Assembly: GCF_006539505.1 (NCBI RefSeq)
Contig: NZ_BJND01000035.1
Span: forward strand, 1-64,000
DNA length: 64,000 bases
Reading direction: 5' to 3'
Origin: Streptomyces spinoverrucosus
Lineage (GTDB): Bacteria; Actinomycetota; Actinomycetes; Streptomycetales; Streptomycetaceae
Shown here: positions 17,222 through 25,721 of the stretch, piece by piece
Layout: each line of letters opens with the position of its first letter
Position numbering within the stretch: the first letter of the stretch is position 1
The notes under the pieces: generated by a model
The model's input: only the letters and a program-made list of their open reading frames with translations
Database searches by the model: none
What the model was told of the DNA's origin: nothing
Translations under genes and position numbers: made by a program

Positions 17222-18142
17222 TCAGCCCCGCGACCGCACCTGCGTCAACGCCGCCCCCGCCAGGACGATCACCGCGCCGACCGGCGTCGACCACGTCAGG
17301 GATTCGCCGAGGATGGCGACGCCCGCGGCCGTGGCGATGACCGGGATGAAGTAGGTGACCATCTGGGCGGTGGTCGGGCCGACCTCGGCGACCAGGCCGT
17401 ACTGGATCAGCACCGCGAGGCCCGTGCCCAGGGTGCCCAGGGCCGCGACGGCGAGCAGCGGCACCACCGGGAAACGGGTCGGCATGCTCGTGAACAGCGG
17501 TGTGACGACCGCCAGTTGGAGCGTCGCCAGCAGCAACTGGGCCCCGGTCAGGGACAGATGCGAGTCGCTGGACCCGGCCAACGTGCGGCGGACGTAGATC
17601 CATCCGATCGGGTAGCTGAGCGAGGCCAGCAGCGCCAGGGCCGTGCCCGTGGGGTCGACGCCGGTGAAGCCCTGCCAGGCGCCGAGCACCGTGAGCACTC
17701 CGAGGAAGCCCAGGCCCAGACCGGCGACCCGGACCCGGGTGGGCCGGTCCTCGGAGAGGGCGACCAGGGACAGGGCCATGCCCCACAGCGGTGAGGTGGC
17801 GTTGCAGATGCCGGCGAGCGTGGACGGAATGGTCAGCTCGGCGTAGGCGAACAGGGAGAACGGCAGCGCGTTGAGCAGCAACGCGGCGACCGTCAGATGG
17901 GCCCAGGTGCGCGCCCCGCGCGGGAGCCGCTCGCGTTTCATGGCCAGCGCCGCCGCGAGTACCGCCGTACCGAACACCAGACGGCCGAGGGTCACCTGGA
18001 AGGGGGCGTAGCCGTCGGTGCCCACCTTGATGAGCAGAAAGCTGAATCCCCAGACCAGCGACAGGGCGGCGAAGCGGATTCGCCAGTCGATCGTGCGGCG
18101 GGCGGCCGGGGTGCGTAGAGGACCGTGGGTGGCTTTGGTCAT
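17222..18142 (-). CDS. EamA family DMT transporter
   Basis: This 306-aa protein has ten hydrophobic helices and two EamA repeats: LSLVWGFSFLLIKVGTDGYAPFQ in the first and FIPVIATAAGVAILGESLTWSTPVGA in the second. It is divergent from a LysR regulator, the usual arrangement for a regulated exporter. Met at 18142 is chosen; an upstream GTG (18154) would add four residues. Repeated CTCGTAGCA elements lie in the shared promoter. Confidence 0.88.
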   Translation of the reverse strand: MTKATHGPLRTPAARRTIDWRIRFAALSLVWGFSFLLIKVGTDGYAPFQVTLGRLVFGTAVLAAALAMKRERLPRGARTWAHLTVAALLLNALPFSLFAYAELTIPSTLAGICNATSPLWGMALSLVALSEDRPTRVRVAGLGLGFLGVLTVLGAWQGFTGVDPTGTALALLASLSYPIGWIYVRRTLAGSSDSHLSLTGAQLLLATLQLAVVTPLFTSMPTRFPVVPLLAVAALGTLGTGLAVLIQYGLVAEVGPTTAQMVTYFIPVIATAAGVAILGESLTWSTPVGAVIVLAGAALTQVRSRG

Positions 18143-18176
18143 GGCGGTGGTCACGGAAGCAACCCTGCTGGAAACA

Positions 18177-18220
18177 ATCTCGTAGCACAAGCGAGATTTC
18201 GCACGCTGAACCTCGTAGCA
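18177..18220. promoter_or_regulatory. LysR operator region with CTCGTAGCA direct repeats
   Basis: CTCGTAGCA occurs at 18179-18187 and again at 18212-18220 (33-bp period). The first copy is also part of an inverted repeat, ATCTCG ... CGAGAT (18177-18197). It lies between the divergent EamA and LysR genes. LysR proteins typically bind such T-N11-A-like dyads plus a second site on the same helix face. Confidence 0.6.
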
Positions 18221-18228
18221 TTGCTTAC

Positions 18229-19131
18229 ATGTTGAGCCTGGACCGTCTCCGCACCCTCGACGCTCTCGCCCGGCACGGCTCGGTGAGCGGCGCCGCCGAA
18301 GGGCTGCACATCACGACCTCGGCCGTCTCCCAGCAGCTGGCCAAGCTGGAGCGCGAGGTCGGCCAGCAGTTGCTTGCCAAGCACGGGCGGGGCGTCCGGC
18401 TCACCGACGCCGGCCGGCTGCTCGCCGAGCACGCGGCGCGCATCCTGTCGCAGGTCGCCCTCGCCCAGTCCGACCTGGAGGCCCAGCGCGGCCAGGTCGC
18501 CGGTGAGCTGCGCCTGTCGGCGTTCCCGACCGCCGCGCGCGGACTGTTCCCCACCGCGCTCGCCACACTGCGCGCCGCGCATCCCGGGCTGCGGCTGCGC
18601 ACCTGCGAGCTGGAGCCGGAGCCCGGCATCCAGGGCGTGGTGCGCGGCGACCTCGACCTCGCGGTGGTGCTGGACTGGTACAACAAGCCGATGGCGCTGC
18701 CGGACGGCCTGGTCAAGGCGTCGATCCTGGACGACCCCGCCGATGTGGCGATGCCCGCCGGGCATCCGCTCGCCCGCCGGGACGAGGTGGACCTGGGGGA
18801 GTTCGCCGAGGACGAGTGGATCACCTGGGGCCAGGGCGAGTTCTGCCACGAGTGGCTGATGTTCACCCTGCGCTCGCGTGGCGTCGAGCCGATCCTCGGC
18901 CACCGCGCCGCCGAGACACACACCCAGCTGGCGCTGGTCGCCGCGGGGCTGGGCGTGTGCATCGCCCCGCTGCTGGGCCGTCATCCGATGCCCGCCGGAG
19001 TCGTCACCGTGCCGCTGAAGCAGCGGGTGCGGCGGCATGTGTACGTCGTCTGGCGGGCGGACGCCGACCGCCGCCCGTCGATCCGGGCGGCGGTCGCGGC
19101 GCTGCGGGCGGCGGGGGAGAGCGTCGGCTGA
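18229..19131 (+). CDS. LysR family transcriptional regulator
   Basis: This 300-aa regulator has an N-terminal winged helix (LDALARHGSVSGAAEGLHIT, then TSAVSQQLAKLEREVGQQLL) and a periplasmic-binding-like effector domain from about residue 90. It begins only 9 bp after the second CTCGTAGCA repeat, so it probably binds its own promoter. The likely target is the divergent EamA exporter. Confidence 0.92.
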   Translation: MLSLDRLRTLDALARHGSVSGAAEGLHITTSAVSQQLAKLEREVGQQLLAKHGRGVRLTDAGRLLAEHAARILSQVALAQSDLEAQRGQVAGELRLSAFPTAARGLFPTALATLRAAHPGLRLRTCELEPEPGIQGVVRGDLDLAVVLDWYNKPMALPDGLVKASILDDPADVAMPAGHPLARRDEVDLGEFAEDEWITWGQGEFCHEWLMFTLRSRGVEPILGHRAAETHTQLALVAAGLGVCIAPLLGRHPMPAGVVTVPLKQRVRRHVYVVWRADADRRPSIRAAVAALRAAGESVG

Positions 19132-19138
19132 CCGCCCG

Positions 19139-19606
19139 CTAGAGCGACCCCAGCTTGCGGAAATCCCAGGACACCGTCTTCGACGGCGTGAGCCGCACCC
19201 ACGCGTGCCGCCCGTCGTGCGGCATCTCGTCCAGCCCGAAGTTCTTCCGGGCGAACAACGTCTCCGGCACGTCGAGTTCGGCGCACAGCTCCCCGGTGCG
19301 CGGGATCTCGCCCACGAACTCGACGGTCCCGGACAGCTCGACGCCGCGCAGTTCGTCGTACTCCTCACCGGTGTCGACCACGATCGCCACCCGCGGATCG
19401 CGGCGCAGATCGGCCCACCGCTTGCTGCGCACCACGGAGTACAGCCACATCGACGTGCCGTCCCAGGCGAACCAGAGCGTGCTCACGTGCGGCGCCCCGT
19501 CGGCCGACACCGTGGCGACCCGGCAGGTGCGCTGGCTGGTCAGGAACTCGTCCAGCTCACCGGGCGTCATCATGATCTTCCGGCCCCGGCGCTGAGTGGC
19601 TGTCAT
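19139..19606 (-). CDS. PPOX class pyridoxamine-phosphate-oxidase-like protein
   Basis: This 155-aa protein has the split barrel: ELDEFLTSQRTCRVATVS, PHVSTLWFAWDGTSMWLYSV, and KRWADLRRDPRVAIVVDTG. These residues are typical of small flavin or F420-binding PPOX proteins, which reduce unknown cofactors or substrates. The start at 19606 follows GAGGGG with good spacing; the longer frame upstream runs into promoter. It is convergent with the LysR gene (7 bp apart). Confidence 0.87.
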   Translation of the reverse strand: MTATQRRGRKIMMTPGELDEFLTSQRTCRVATVSADGAPHVSTLWFAWDGTSMWLYSVVRSKRWADLRRDPRVAIVVDTGEEYDELRGVELSGTVEFVGEIPRTGELCAELDVPETLFARKNFGLDEMPHDGRHAWVRLTPSKTVSWDFRKLGSL

Positions 19607-19737
19607 GTGTTTCCCCTCGACTTCCCATCGAAAGAACGGCACCTGACGGTATGTCAGAAAGGATGGGCCGTCTTCCGTCCCCGTGCAATGGTGGTTAATC
19701 TCACCCGCTCCCACACCGTCGGCCAGCAGGGGGCACC

Positions 19738-20379
19738 ATGCCGTCGTCCGAACAGCTCAGCGAACTGCTCGACCCCGCGACCACGGTGCTCCTCACCGTC
19801 GAGTGCCAGCAGGGCGTCGTCGGCCCGGACAGCGCCCTGCCGGAACTGGCGAAGGAGTTCCGCTCCTCGGGCGCCCTCGGCAATGTGGCCCGGCTGGTGG
19901 CCGCCGCCCACGAGAGCGGCATCCAGGTGATCCACGCCATCGCCGAACGCCGCCCCGACGGCCGCGGCGCGAGCCGCAACGCCCGCCTGTTCCGCGCCGC
20001 CGAACGGCTGCCCGTCCAGCAGCTGGCCGGCACCACGGCGGTGCGCGTCGCGGCTCCCATCGAGGTCGCCGACGAGGACTTCGTCGTACGACGGCTGCAC
20101 GGCCTGTCGCCGATCCACGGCACCGACGTCGACGCGCTGCTGCGCAACCTCGGCTGCCGCACTCTGATCGTCACCGGCGTCTCCGCCAACGTGGCCGTGC
20201 CCAACGCGGTGTTCGACGCGGTGAACCTCGGCTACACGGCCGTGGTGCCGGCCGACGCCGTCGCGGGGGTGCCCGCCGACTACACCCCCGCGATCATCCG
20301 CAACACCCTCGCATTGGTCGCCACGGTCGCGACCACGGACGAGGTGCTCGGCTGCTTCAAACGGCCGCGTCGCCGCTGA
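19738..20379 (+). CDS. Isochorismatase-fold protein with altered catalytic triad
   Basis: This 213-aa protein has the cysteine-hydrolase/isochorismatase fold: TTVLLTVECQQGVVG, IQVIHAIAERRPDGRG, VVRRLHGLSPIHGTDVDALL and TLIVTGVSANVAVPNAVFDA. The Asp normally found in the first strand (..D-Q) is Glu, the Lys before the active-site loop appears to be Arg, and the nucleophile Cys of the TN-x-CV motif is Ala (SANVAVP). Standard hydrolase chemistry is therefore unlikely. It may be a binding protein or a pseudoenzyme with a new role. It is convergent with the Rieske gene, 3 bp apart. Confidence 0.85.
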   Translation: MPSSEQLSELLDPATTVLLTVECQQGVVGPDSALPELAKEFRSSGALGNVARLVAAAHESGIQVIHAIAERRPDGRGASRNARLFRAAERLPVQQLAGTTAVRVAAPIEVADEDFVVRRLHGLSPIHGTDVDALLRNLGCRTLIVTGVSANVAVPNAVFDAVNLGYTAVVPADAVAGVPADYTPAIIRNTLALVATVATTDEVLGCFKRPRRR

Positions 20380-20382
20380 CCG

Positions 20383-20856
20383 TCAGACGAGACGGATCTC
20401 GTCCCCCTCCACGGTGATGTTCTCGGCGGCCAGTGGCTGGGTCGCCGGGCCCTTCTTCACGCTGCCGTCGGTGGCGGAGAAGTGGCTGTCGTGACAGGGG
20501 CAGATGATGACCCCGTCCCTGACGTCCTTCACCGCGCAGCCCTGGTGGGTGCACTTGGAGGAGAACGCCTTGTAGTCGCCCGCCGCCGGCTGGGTGACCA
20601 CCACGTCGCCGAAGACCATCCCGCCGCCCTCGGGGACGTCGGCGGTCTTGCCGAGGACAGTGCCGACCCCGGCGCCTGCACCGGCCCCGGCACCGGACTC
20701 GGAACCGGACTCGGCACCGGACTCGGAACCGGATCCGGACGAGTCGTCGCCCGACCCGCACGCGGTCAGCGCGACGGCGAGCCCGGCGGCCCCGGCCGCC
20801 GCCATGACGGTACGACGGGCCGGACCCGACTCGGTGTGAAGCGATTCGCTGGACAT
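20383..20856 (-). CDS. Exported Rieske [2Fe-2S] lipoprotein
   Basis: This 157-aa protein begins with a twin-arginine-type signal (ARRTVMAAAGAAGLAVALTAC) whose lipobox LTAC would give a lipid-anchored Cys. A Ser/Gly/Glu linker (about 35-65) leads to a Rieske domain with both cluster motifs, CTHQGC and CPCHDSHF. It is expected on the outer face of the membrane as an electron carrier. There is no partner oxidoreductase next to it. Its alternating Gly-Ser/Glu linker is repetitive DNA and may vary between strains. Confidence 0.92.
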   Translation of the reverse strand: MSSESLHTESGPARRTVMAAAGAAGLAVALTACGSGDDSSGSGSESGAESGSESGAGAGAGAGVGTVLGKTADVPEGGGMVFGDVVVTQPAAGDYKAFSSKCTHQGCAVKDVRDGVIICPCHDSHFSATDGSVKKGPATQPLAAENITVEGDEIRLV

Positions 20857-20983
20857 GCTGACGTTTCCTTCCGCGGACGTTGCCTGATCTCCTAGCTGAT
20901 CTGTTCAGCAGTACGGCCGCAAGACGGCCCGGGTTCAACCGCCACGGCGAACTTTCACCCGAACACCCCAGTAGCCTGGGGCG

Positions 20984-21739
20984 ATGCTCAAGGAAGTCAT
21001 CGCGACCCGCTACATCACACCGCTGCGTGAGGGCGGCTCGCTGCCGGGACTCGTCGAGGCCGACGACTTCGGGACGTACGTGTTGAAGTTCACCGGCGCC
21101 GGGCAGGGCCGCAAGACACTCGTCGCGGAGGTCGTCTGCGGCGAACTCGCCCGCCGGCTCGGCTTCCGCGTGCCCCGCCTGGCGACCGTCGAGCTGGACC
21201 CGGTCCTCGGGCTCGGCGAACCCGAACAGCAGGTCCAGGAGCTGCTCAGGTCCAGCGGCGGCACCAACCTCGGCATGGACTTCCTGTCCGGGGCGCTCGG
21301 CTTCGACCCCCTCGCCTTCACGGTGAGCCCCGAGGAGGCCGGCCGGATTGTCTGGTTCGACGCGCTGGTGAACAACGTCGACCGCTCCTGGCGCAACCCC
21401 AACCTGCTGATGTGGCACGGCGAGCTGTGGCTCATCGACCACGGCGCCACCATGATCTGGCACCACAACTGGCCCGGCGCCGCGGCCTTCGCCGCCCGCC
21501 CGTACGACGCTTCCGACCACGCCCTGCACTCCTTCGCGCCGGACGTCGCCGCGGCCGCCGCCGCGCTCGCACCCCTGGTCACCGAGGAACTGCTGGCCGA
21601 GGTCACCGCCGAGATCCCCGACGCCTGGCTGACCGGCGAGCCCGGCCTCGACACACCGGACGACCTGCGCCGGGCCTACGCACACGAGCTGTTCGCGCGT
21701 GCCGCCGTCATCCACGAACGCATCGAGGGGGTCAAGTGA
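20984..21739 (+). CDS. HipA family kinase
   Basis: This 251-aa HipA-like kinase has no separate HipB DNA-binding partner. It shows an ATP-binding N-lobe (YVLKFTGAGQGRKTLVAEVVCGELA), the catalytic Asp in ALVNNVDRSWRNPNLL, and the metal-binding Asp in ELWLIDHGATM. In classical systems HipA phosphorylates glutamyl-tRNA synthetase and causes dormancy; this shorter form is uncharacterised. Its stop overlaps the DUF3037 start by 4 bp (GTGA), so the two are co-translated. Confidence 0.87.
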   Translation: MLKEVIATRYITPLREGGSLPGLVEADDFGTYVLKFTGAGQGRKTLVAEVVCGELARRLGFRVPRLATVELDPVLGLGEPEQQVQELLRSSGGTNLGMDFLSGALGFDPLAFTVSPEEAGRIVWFDALVNNVDRSWRNPNLLMWHGELWLIDHGATMIWHHNWPGAAAFAARPYDASDHALHSFAPDVAAAAAALAPLVTEELLAEVTAEIPDAWLTGEPGLDTPDDLRRAYAHELFARAAVIHERIEGVK

Positions 21740-22161
21740 GCGAGCCGATCGAGCGCCACATCACCAGGGCCGGTCAGGGCGGCGGCCGGGATGTCTTCGA
21801 GTACGCCCTGCTGCGCGTCGTACCGCGCATCGAGCGCGGCGAGTGCATCAACGCGGGGGTGCTCGTGTACTGCCGCGCCAAGGCGTACGTCGGCGCCCGC
21901 ACCCACCTGGACGAGGCGCGGCTGCTGGCCCTGGACCCGGACGCGGACGTGGCCGGCGTGCGTGCCGCGCTGCGCGCGGTGGAGGGCGTGTGCGGGGGCG
22001 GGGAGGCGGCCGGGCAGGCGGTGGGGGACGACGCCGGGCGGCGTTTTCGCTGGCTGATTGCGCCCCGCTCCACGGTCGTCCAGCCCGGGCCCGTACACAC
22101 CGGGCTCACCGCCGATCCGGTGGCCGAGACCGAACGGCTGCTCGACCTGCTCGTGAGGTGA
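21736..22161 (+). CDS. DUF3037 family protein
   Basis: This 141-aa protein starts at a GTG inside the kinase stop (GTGA, 21736-21739). The family core is visible: FEYALLRVVPRIERGECINAGVLVYCR, then ARTHLDEARLLALDPDAD and FRWLIAPRSTVVQPGPVHTG. DUF3037 genes are often seen beside HipA-like kinases. It is an obvious candidate substrate, partner or antidote of the kinase, but this is inference. Confidence 0.87.
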   Translation: MSEPIERHITRAGQGGGRDVFEYALLRVVPRIERGECINAGVLVYCRAKAYVGARTHLDEARLLALDPDADVAGVRAALRAVEGVCGGGEAAGQAVGDDAGRRFRWLIAPRSTVVQPGPVHTGLTADPVAETERLLDLLVR

Positions 22162-22296
22162 TGGATCACATGCACCCGATGGGCCGTTGACACCGGGTGC
22201 CAGGGCTTCTAGCGTCACGTCTGCTGAAGGTACTAAGCGGTCGCTCATCGGAGAGTGTGCCGCTGAGCCGCATCCCAAGGGCGAGGAGAAGCAGCA

Positions 22297-23058
22297 ATGT
22301 CCACCACTGAGCAGCGGGTCGCAGTCGTCACCGGCGCCGCGCGCGGCATCGGCGCCGCCACCGCCGTACGCCTGGCGGCCGAGGGCCGCGCGGTCGCCGT
22401 GCTCGACCTCGACGAGGCCGCCTGCAAGGACACCGTGGAGAAGATCACCGCGGCCGGCGGCAAGGCCATCGCGGTCGGCTGCGACGTCTCCGACGAGGCG
22501 CAGGTCGAGGCGGCCGTCGCCCGCGTCGCCGAGGAGCTCGGCGCGCCGACGATCCTCGTCAACAACGCGGGCGTGCTCCGCGACAACCTGCTGTTCAAGA
22601 TGAGCGTCGTCGACTGGGACACCGTCATGAACGTGCACCTGCGCGGCGCCTTCCTGATGTCGAAGGCCTGCCAGAAGTACATGGTCGACGCGGGCTTCGG
22701 CCGGATCGTCAACCTCTCCTCGTCCTCCGCGCTCGGCAACCGCGGCCAGGTCAACTACTCGGCCGCCAAGGCGGGTCTGCAGGGCTTCACCAAGACCCTC
22801 GCCAAGGAGCTCGGCAAGTTCGGCGTCACCGCCAACGCCGTCGCCCCCGGCTTCATCGCCACCGACATGACCGCCGCGACCGCCGAGCGGGTCGGCATGG
22901 GCTTCGAGGACTTCAAGGCCGCCGCGGCCTCCATGATCCCCGTCCAGCGCGTCGGCGAGCCCGAAGACATCGCCAACGCCATCGCCTTCTTCACGGGCGA
23001 CGCGGCCGGCTTCGTCTCCGGCCAGGTGCTGTACGTCGCCGGCGGACCGCTCGACTAG
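22297..23058 (+). CDS. SDR family 3-oxoacyl-ACP reductase (FabG-like)
   Basis: This 253-aa classical short-chain dehydrogenase has the cofactor motif VTGAARGIGAATAVRLAAEG, an acidic residue after beta-2 (DLDEAA, which suggests NADH rather than NADPH), NNAG, a catalytic Ser in NLSSSSALGNRGQ, and YSAAKAGL. The end FVSGQVLYVAGGPLD is typical. It is followed 11 bp later by a second SDR gene, so both are probably one transcript for fatty-acid or aromatic degradation. The exact substrate is unknown. Confidence 0.9.
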   Translation: MSTTEQRVAVVTGAARGIGAATAVRLAAEGRAVAVLDLDEAACKDTVEKITAAGGKAIAVGCDVSDEAQVEAAVARVAEELGAPTILVNNAGVLRDNLLFKMSVVDWDTVMNVHLRGAFLMSKACQKYMVDAGFGRIVNLSSSSALGNRGQVNYSAAKAGLQGFTKTLAKELGKFGVTANAVAPGFIATDMTAATAERVGMGFEDFKAAAASMIPVQRVGEPEDIANAIAFFTGDAAGFVSGQVLYVAGGPLD

Positions 23059-23069
23059 GGGGCACGGAC

Positions 23070-23831
23070 ATGACTGAACTGCCTGAACTCTCCGGCAAGG
23101 TCGCGCTCGTCACGGGCGCCAGCCGCGGCATCGGCTACGGCGTCGCCGAGGCCCTGGTGGCACGCGGTGACCGCGTCTGCATCACCGGCCGCAATGAGGA
23201 CGCCCTGAAGGAGGCCGTCGAGCAGCTCGGCGCCGACCGGGTCATCGGCGTCGCCGGCAAGGCCCACGACGTCGACCACCAGGCCGTCGCCGTCGAGCGC
23301 ACGATGGAGGCCTTCGGCCGGGTCGACTACCTGGTCAACAACGCCGGTACGAACCCGGTGTTCGGGCCGATCGCCGACCTCGACCTCGATGTCGCGCGCA
23401 AGGTCTTCGAGACCAACGTGGTCTCGGCGCTCGGCTTCGCGCAGAAGACCTGGCACGCCTGGCAGAAGGACAACGGCGGCGCCATCGTCAACATCGCGTC
23501 CGTGGCCGGCGTCTCCGCCTCGCCCTTCATCGGCGCGTACGGCATCAGCAAGGCCGCGATGATCAACCTGACCCTGCAGCTGGCGCACGAGTTCGCGCCC
23601 AAGGTGCGGGTGAACGCGATCGCCCCGGCGGTGGTGAAGACCAAGTTCGCGCAGGCCCTGTACGAGGGCCGGGAGGCGGAGGCCGCCGCGGCCTACCCGC
23701 TGGGCCGGCTCGGCGTGCCCTCGGACATCGGCGGCGCCGCCGCGTTCCTCACCTCGGCGCAGGCCGACTGGATCACCGGGCAGACGCTCGTCGTGGACGG
23801 CGGCATCTTCCTCAACGCCGGGGTCGGCTGA
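23070..23831 (+). CDS. SDR family oxidoreductase
   Basis: This 253-aa classical SDR has VTGASRGIGYGVAEALVARG, NNAGTNPVFGP, the catalytic Ser in NIASVAGVSAS and YGISKAAMINL. The Arg in ITGRNED after the second strand favours NADP(H). Only about 11 bp separate it from the preceding FabG-like gene. The pair has different predicted cofactor preferences, which would suit sequential or reversible steps. Confidence 0.9.
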   Translation: MTELPELSGKVALVTGASRGIGYGVAEALVARGDRVCITGRNEDALKEAVEQLGADRVIGVAGKAHDVDHQAVAVERTMEAFGRVDYLVNNAGTNPVFGPIADLDLDVARKVFETNVVSALGFAQKTWHAWQKDNGGAIVNIASVAGVSASPFIGAYGISKAAMINLTLQLAHEFAPKVRVNAIAPAVVKTKFAQALYEGREAEAAAAYPLGRLGVPSDIGGAAAFLTSAQADWITGQTLVVDGGIFLNAGVG

Positions 23832-24059
23832 CCGGATCGGGCTTTTCGGACAGGGGCGCCGTTTCTGTCGACGGGTGGTCGCGTGACGCGATTCCGTTGA
23901 CGGAAGCGGCGCCTCTGTCGACATATCGTCGCCGTACAGGGCGATGACAACGTCGTCATCCGGAAGCTGATCAACGACCTGGCGCAAGTACGTTTCAGGC
24001 CGTCTACGCCTGCGATAGTGTCTGCCGACCCTTGGTATGGCAGATCGAGGAGCGTGCGC

Positions 24060-25640
24060 GTGTTCAACCGGAACCGAGGCCTGCGGCAAGTGGCGGCGAT
24101 CGCTTCCATATCCCTGGTGGCCGGGTGCGGCATGTTTTCGGACGGCGACCCCGCCGAGGGCGGTCCGATCGTCGTGGGGACCACCAGCGCCCCCAGCACG
24201 CTGGATCCGGCCGCCTCCTGGGACGGCTCCTGGGAGCTGTTCCGCAACATCTACCAGACGCTGCTGAGCTACCCGAACGGCGCCACCTCGCCCCAGCCCG
24301 ACGCCGCCCAGAGCTGCGAGTTCACCGACTCGGCCAACCGGGTGTACCGCTGCGAGCTGCGCGAGGGGCTGACCTTCTCCGACGGCGACGCGCTCGACGC
24401 GCAGGCCGTCAAGCACTCCATCGACCGGATCCTGGCCATCAACGCGCCGAGCGGCCCCGCCGGGCTGCTGGGCAGCCTGGACCGGGTGCAGGCGGTCGGG
24501 GACCGCGAGGTCGTCTTCCACCTCAAGACGTCCGACGCCACCTTCCCGTTCGTGCTCGCCACCCCCGCCATGTCCGTCGTCGACCCCGACGACTACCCGG
24601 CCGACCGCCTCCGCGAGGACGGCGCCGTCACCGGCTCCGGACCGTACGTCCTGGACTCCTACGACGAGGGCGCGCGGGCCGAACTCGTGCGCAACGACAG
24701 CTACAAGGGCTTCGCCGAGCGAAGAAACGATGCGGTCACCATCCGTTACTTCCAGGACTCCGGCGCCATGGTCAAGGCACTGCGCGACCAGGACATCGAC
24801 CTGACCTACCGCGGCCTCGCCGCCGACGACATCGTCGCCCTCCAGAGCAAGGGCGCCGACGAGACCCTGCAACTCGTCGAGGGCGCGGGTGCCGACATCA
24901 GCTACCTGGTGTTCAACCCGCGGGACGAGTGGGCCGGGAAGCCGGCCGTGCGCCGGGCCGTCGCCCAGGTCGTCGACCGGGCGACCATCGCCCACCGCAT
25001 CTACAAGGACACCGTCGACCCGCTGTACTCGATGGTCCCCAAGGGCCTCACCGGCCACACCACCGGCTTCTTCGACAACTTCGGCGACCCCGACCCGGAC
25101 AAGGCCCGCCAGATCCTCACCGAGGCCGGCATCACCGAGCCGGTCCCGCTCACCCTCTGGTACACCACCGACCGCTACGGCTCCGAGACCGCCGTGCTGT
25201 TCAAGGAGCTCAAGCGGCAGCTGGAGGCCTCCGGTCTGTTCGAGATCACCCTGAAGAGCAGGCCCTGGAAGACTTACGTCGAGGGCTACCAGAAGGGCGA
25301 GTACCCGGTGTTCGGGCGCGGCTGGTTCCCCGACTTCCCGGACGCCGACAACTACATCGCGCCCTTCGTCGGCGAACAGAACGCCCTCGGTACGCCCTAC
25401 CCCGCCCCCAAGATCACCGAGGAGCTGCTGCCCCGCTCCCGCCGCGAGAGCGACCGCGCCCAGGTGGAGGCCGACTTCGAGGAGGCCCAGCAGATCCTCG
25501 TCCAGGACGCGCGGCTGCTGCCGCTGTGGCAGGGCAAGCAGTACGTCGCCGCCAGCGCGGAGATCTCCGGCGCCGAGCGCTCGCTGGACCCGTCGACGAT
25601 CATGATGGTGTGGGAGCTGTACCGGAAGACCAGCTGGTGA
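24060..25640 (+). CDS. ABC transporter substrate-binding lipoprotein (family 5)
   Basis: This 526-aa protein has a lipoprotein signal (LRQVAAIASISLVAGC, lipobox VAGC at about residue 19) and the peptide/nickel-binding family 5 fold: TSAPSTLDPAASWDGSW, ELREGLTFSDGDALDAQAVKHSIDR, and PAVRRAVAQVVDRATIAHRIY. The GTG at 24060 has GAGGAG eight bases upstream; GTG 24054 is closer to it and less likely. No permease or ATPase genes lie beside it, so it is an orphan binding protein that must use a distant transporter, or act as a receptor. Confidence 0.9.
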   Translation: MFNRNRGLRQVAAIASISLVAGCGMFSDGDPAEGGPIVVGTTSAPSTLDPAASWDGSWELFRNIYQTLLSYPNGATSPQPDAAQSCEFTDSANRVYRCELREGLTFSDGDALDAQAVKHSIDRILAINAPSGPAGLLGSLDRVQAVGDREVVFHLKTSDATFPFVLATPAMSVVDPDDYPADRLREDGAVTGSGPYVLDSYDEGARAELVRNDSYKGFAERRNDAVTIRYFQDSGAMVKALRDQDIDLTYRGLAADDIVALQSKGADETLQLVEGAGADISYLVFNPRDEWAGKPAVRRAVAQVVDRATIAHRIYKDTVDPLYSMVPKGLTGHTTGFFDNFGDPDPDKARQILTEAGITEPVPLTLWYTTDRYGSETAVLFKELKRQLEASGLFEITLKSRPWKTYVEGYQKGEYPVFGRGWFPDFPDADNYIAPFVGEQNALGTPYPAPKITEELLPRSRRESDRAQVEADFEEAQQILVQDARLLPLWQGKQYVAASAEISGAERSLDPSTIMMVWELYRKTSW

Positions 25641-25721
25641 GGCCGCCCGCGGCGGCCGTTGTCAGTGGTCGCCGGTAGGTTCTGTACTCCGGAACCGACC
25701 GCACACCGTAAGGAAGTTGAC

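Noticed and set aside
23832..24059. Repeated CTGTCGAC elements before the binding-protein gene
   Set aside because: Two similar short stretches occur, but spacing and flanks do not form a clear dyad or known site.
23055..25058. 667-codon antisense frame under the SDR and binding-protein genes
   Set aside because: It spans two unrelated genes and has shadow-type composition (Gly/Asp/Val/Arg without motifs).
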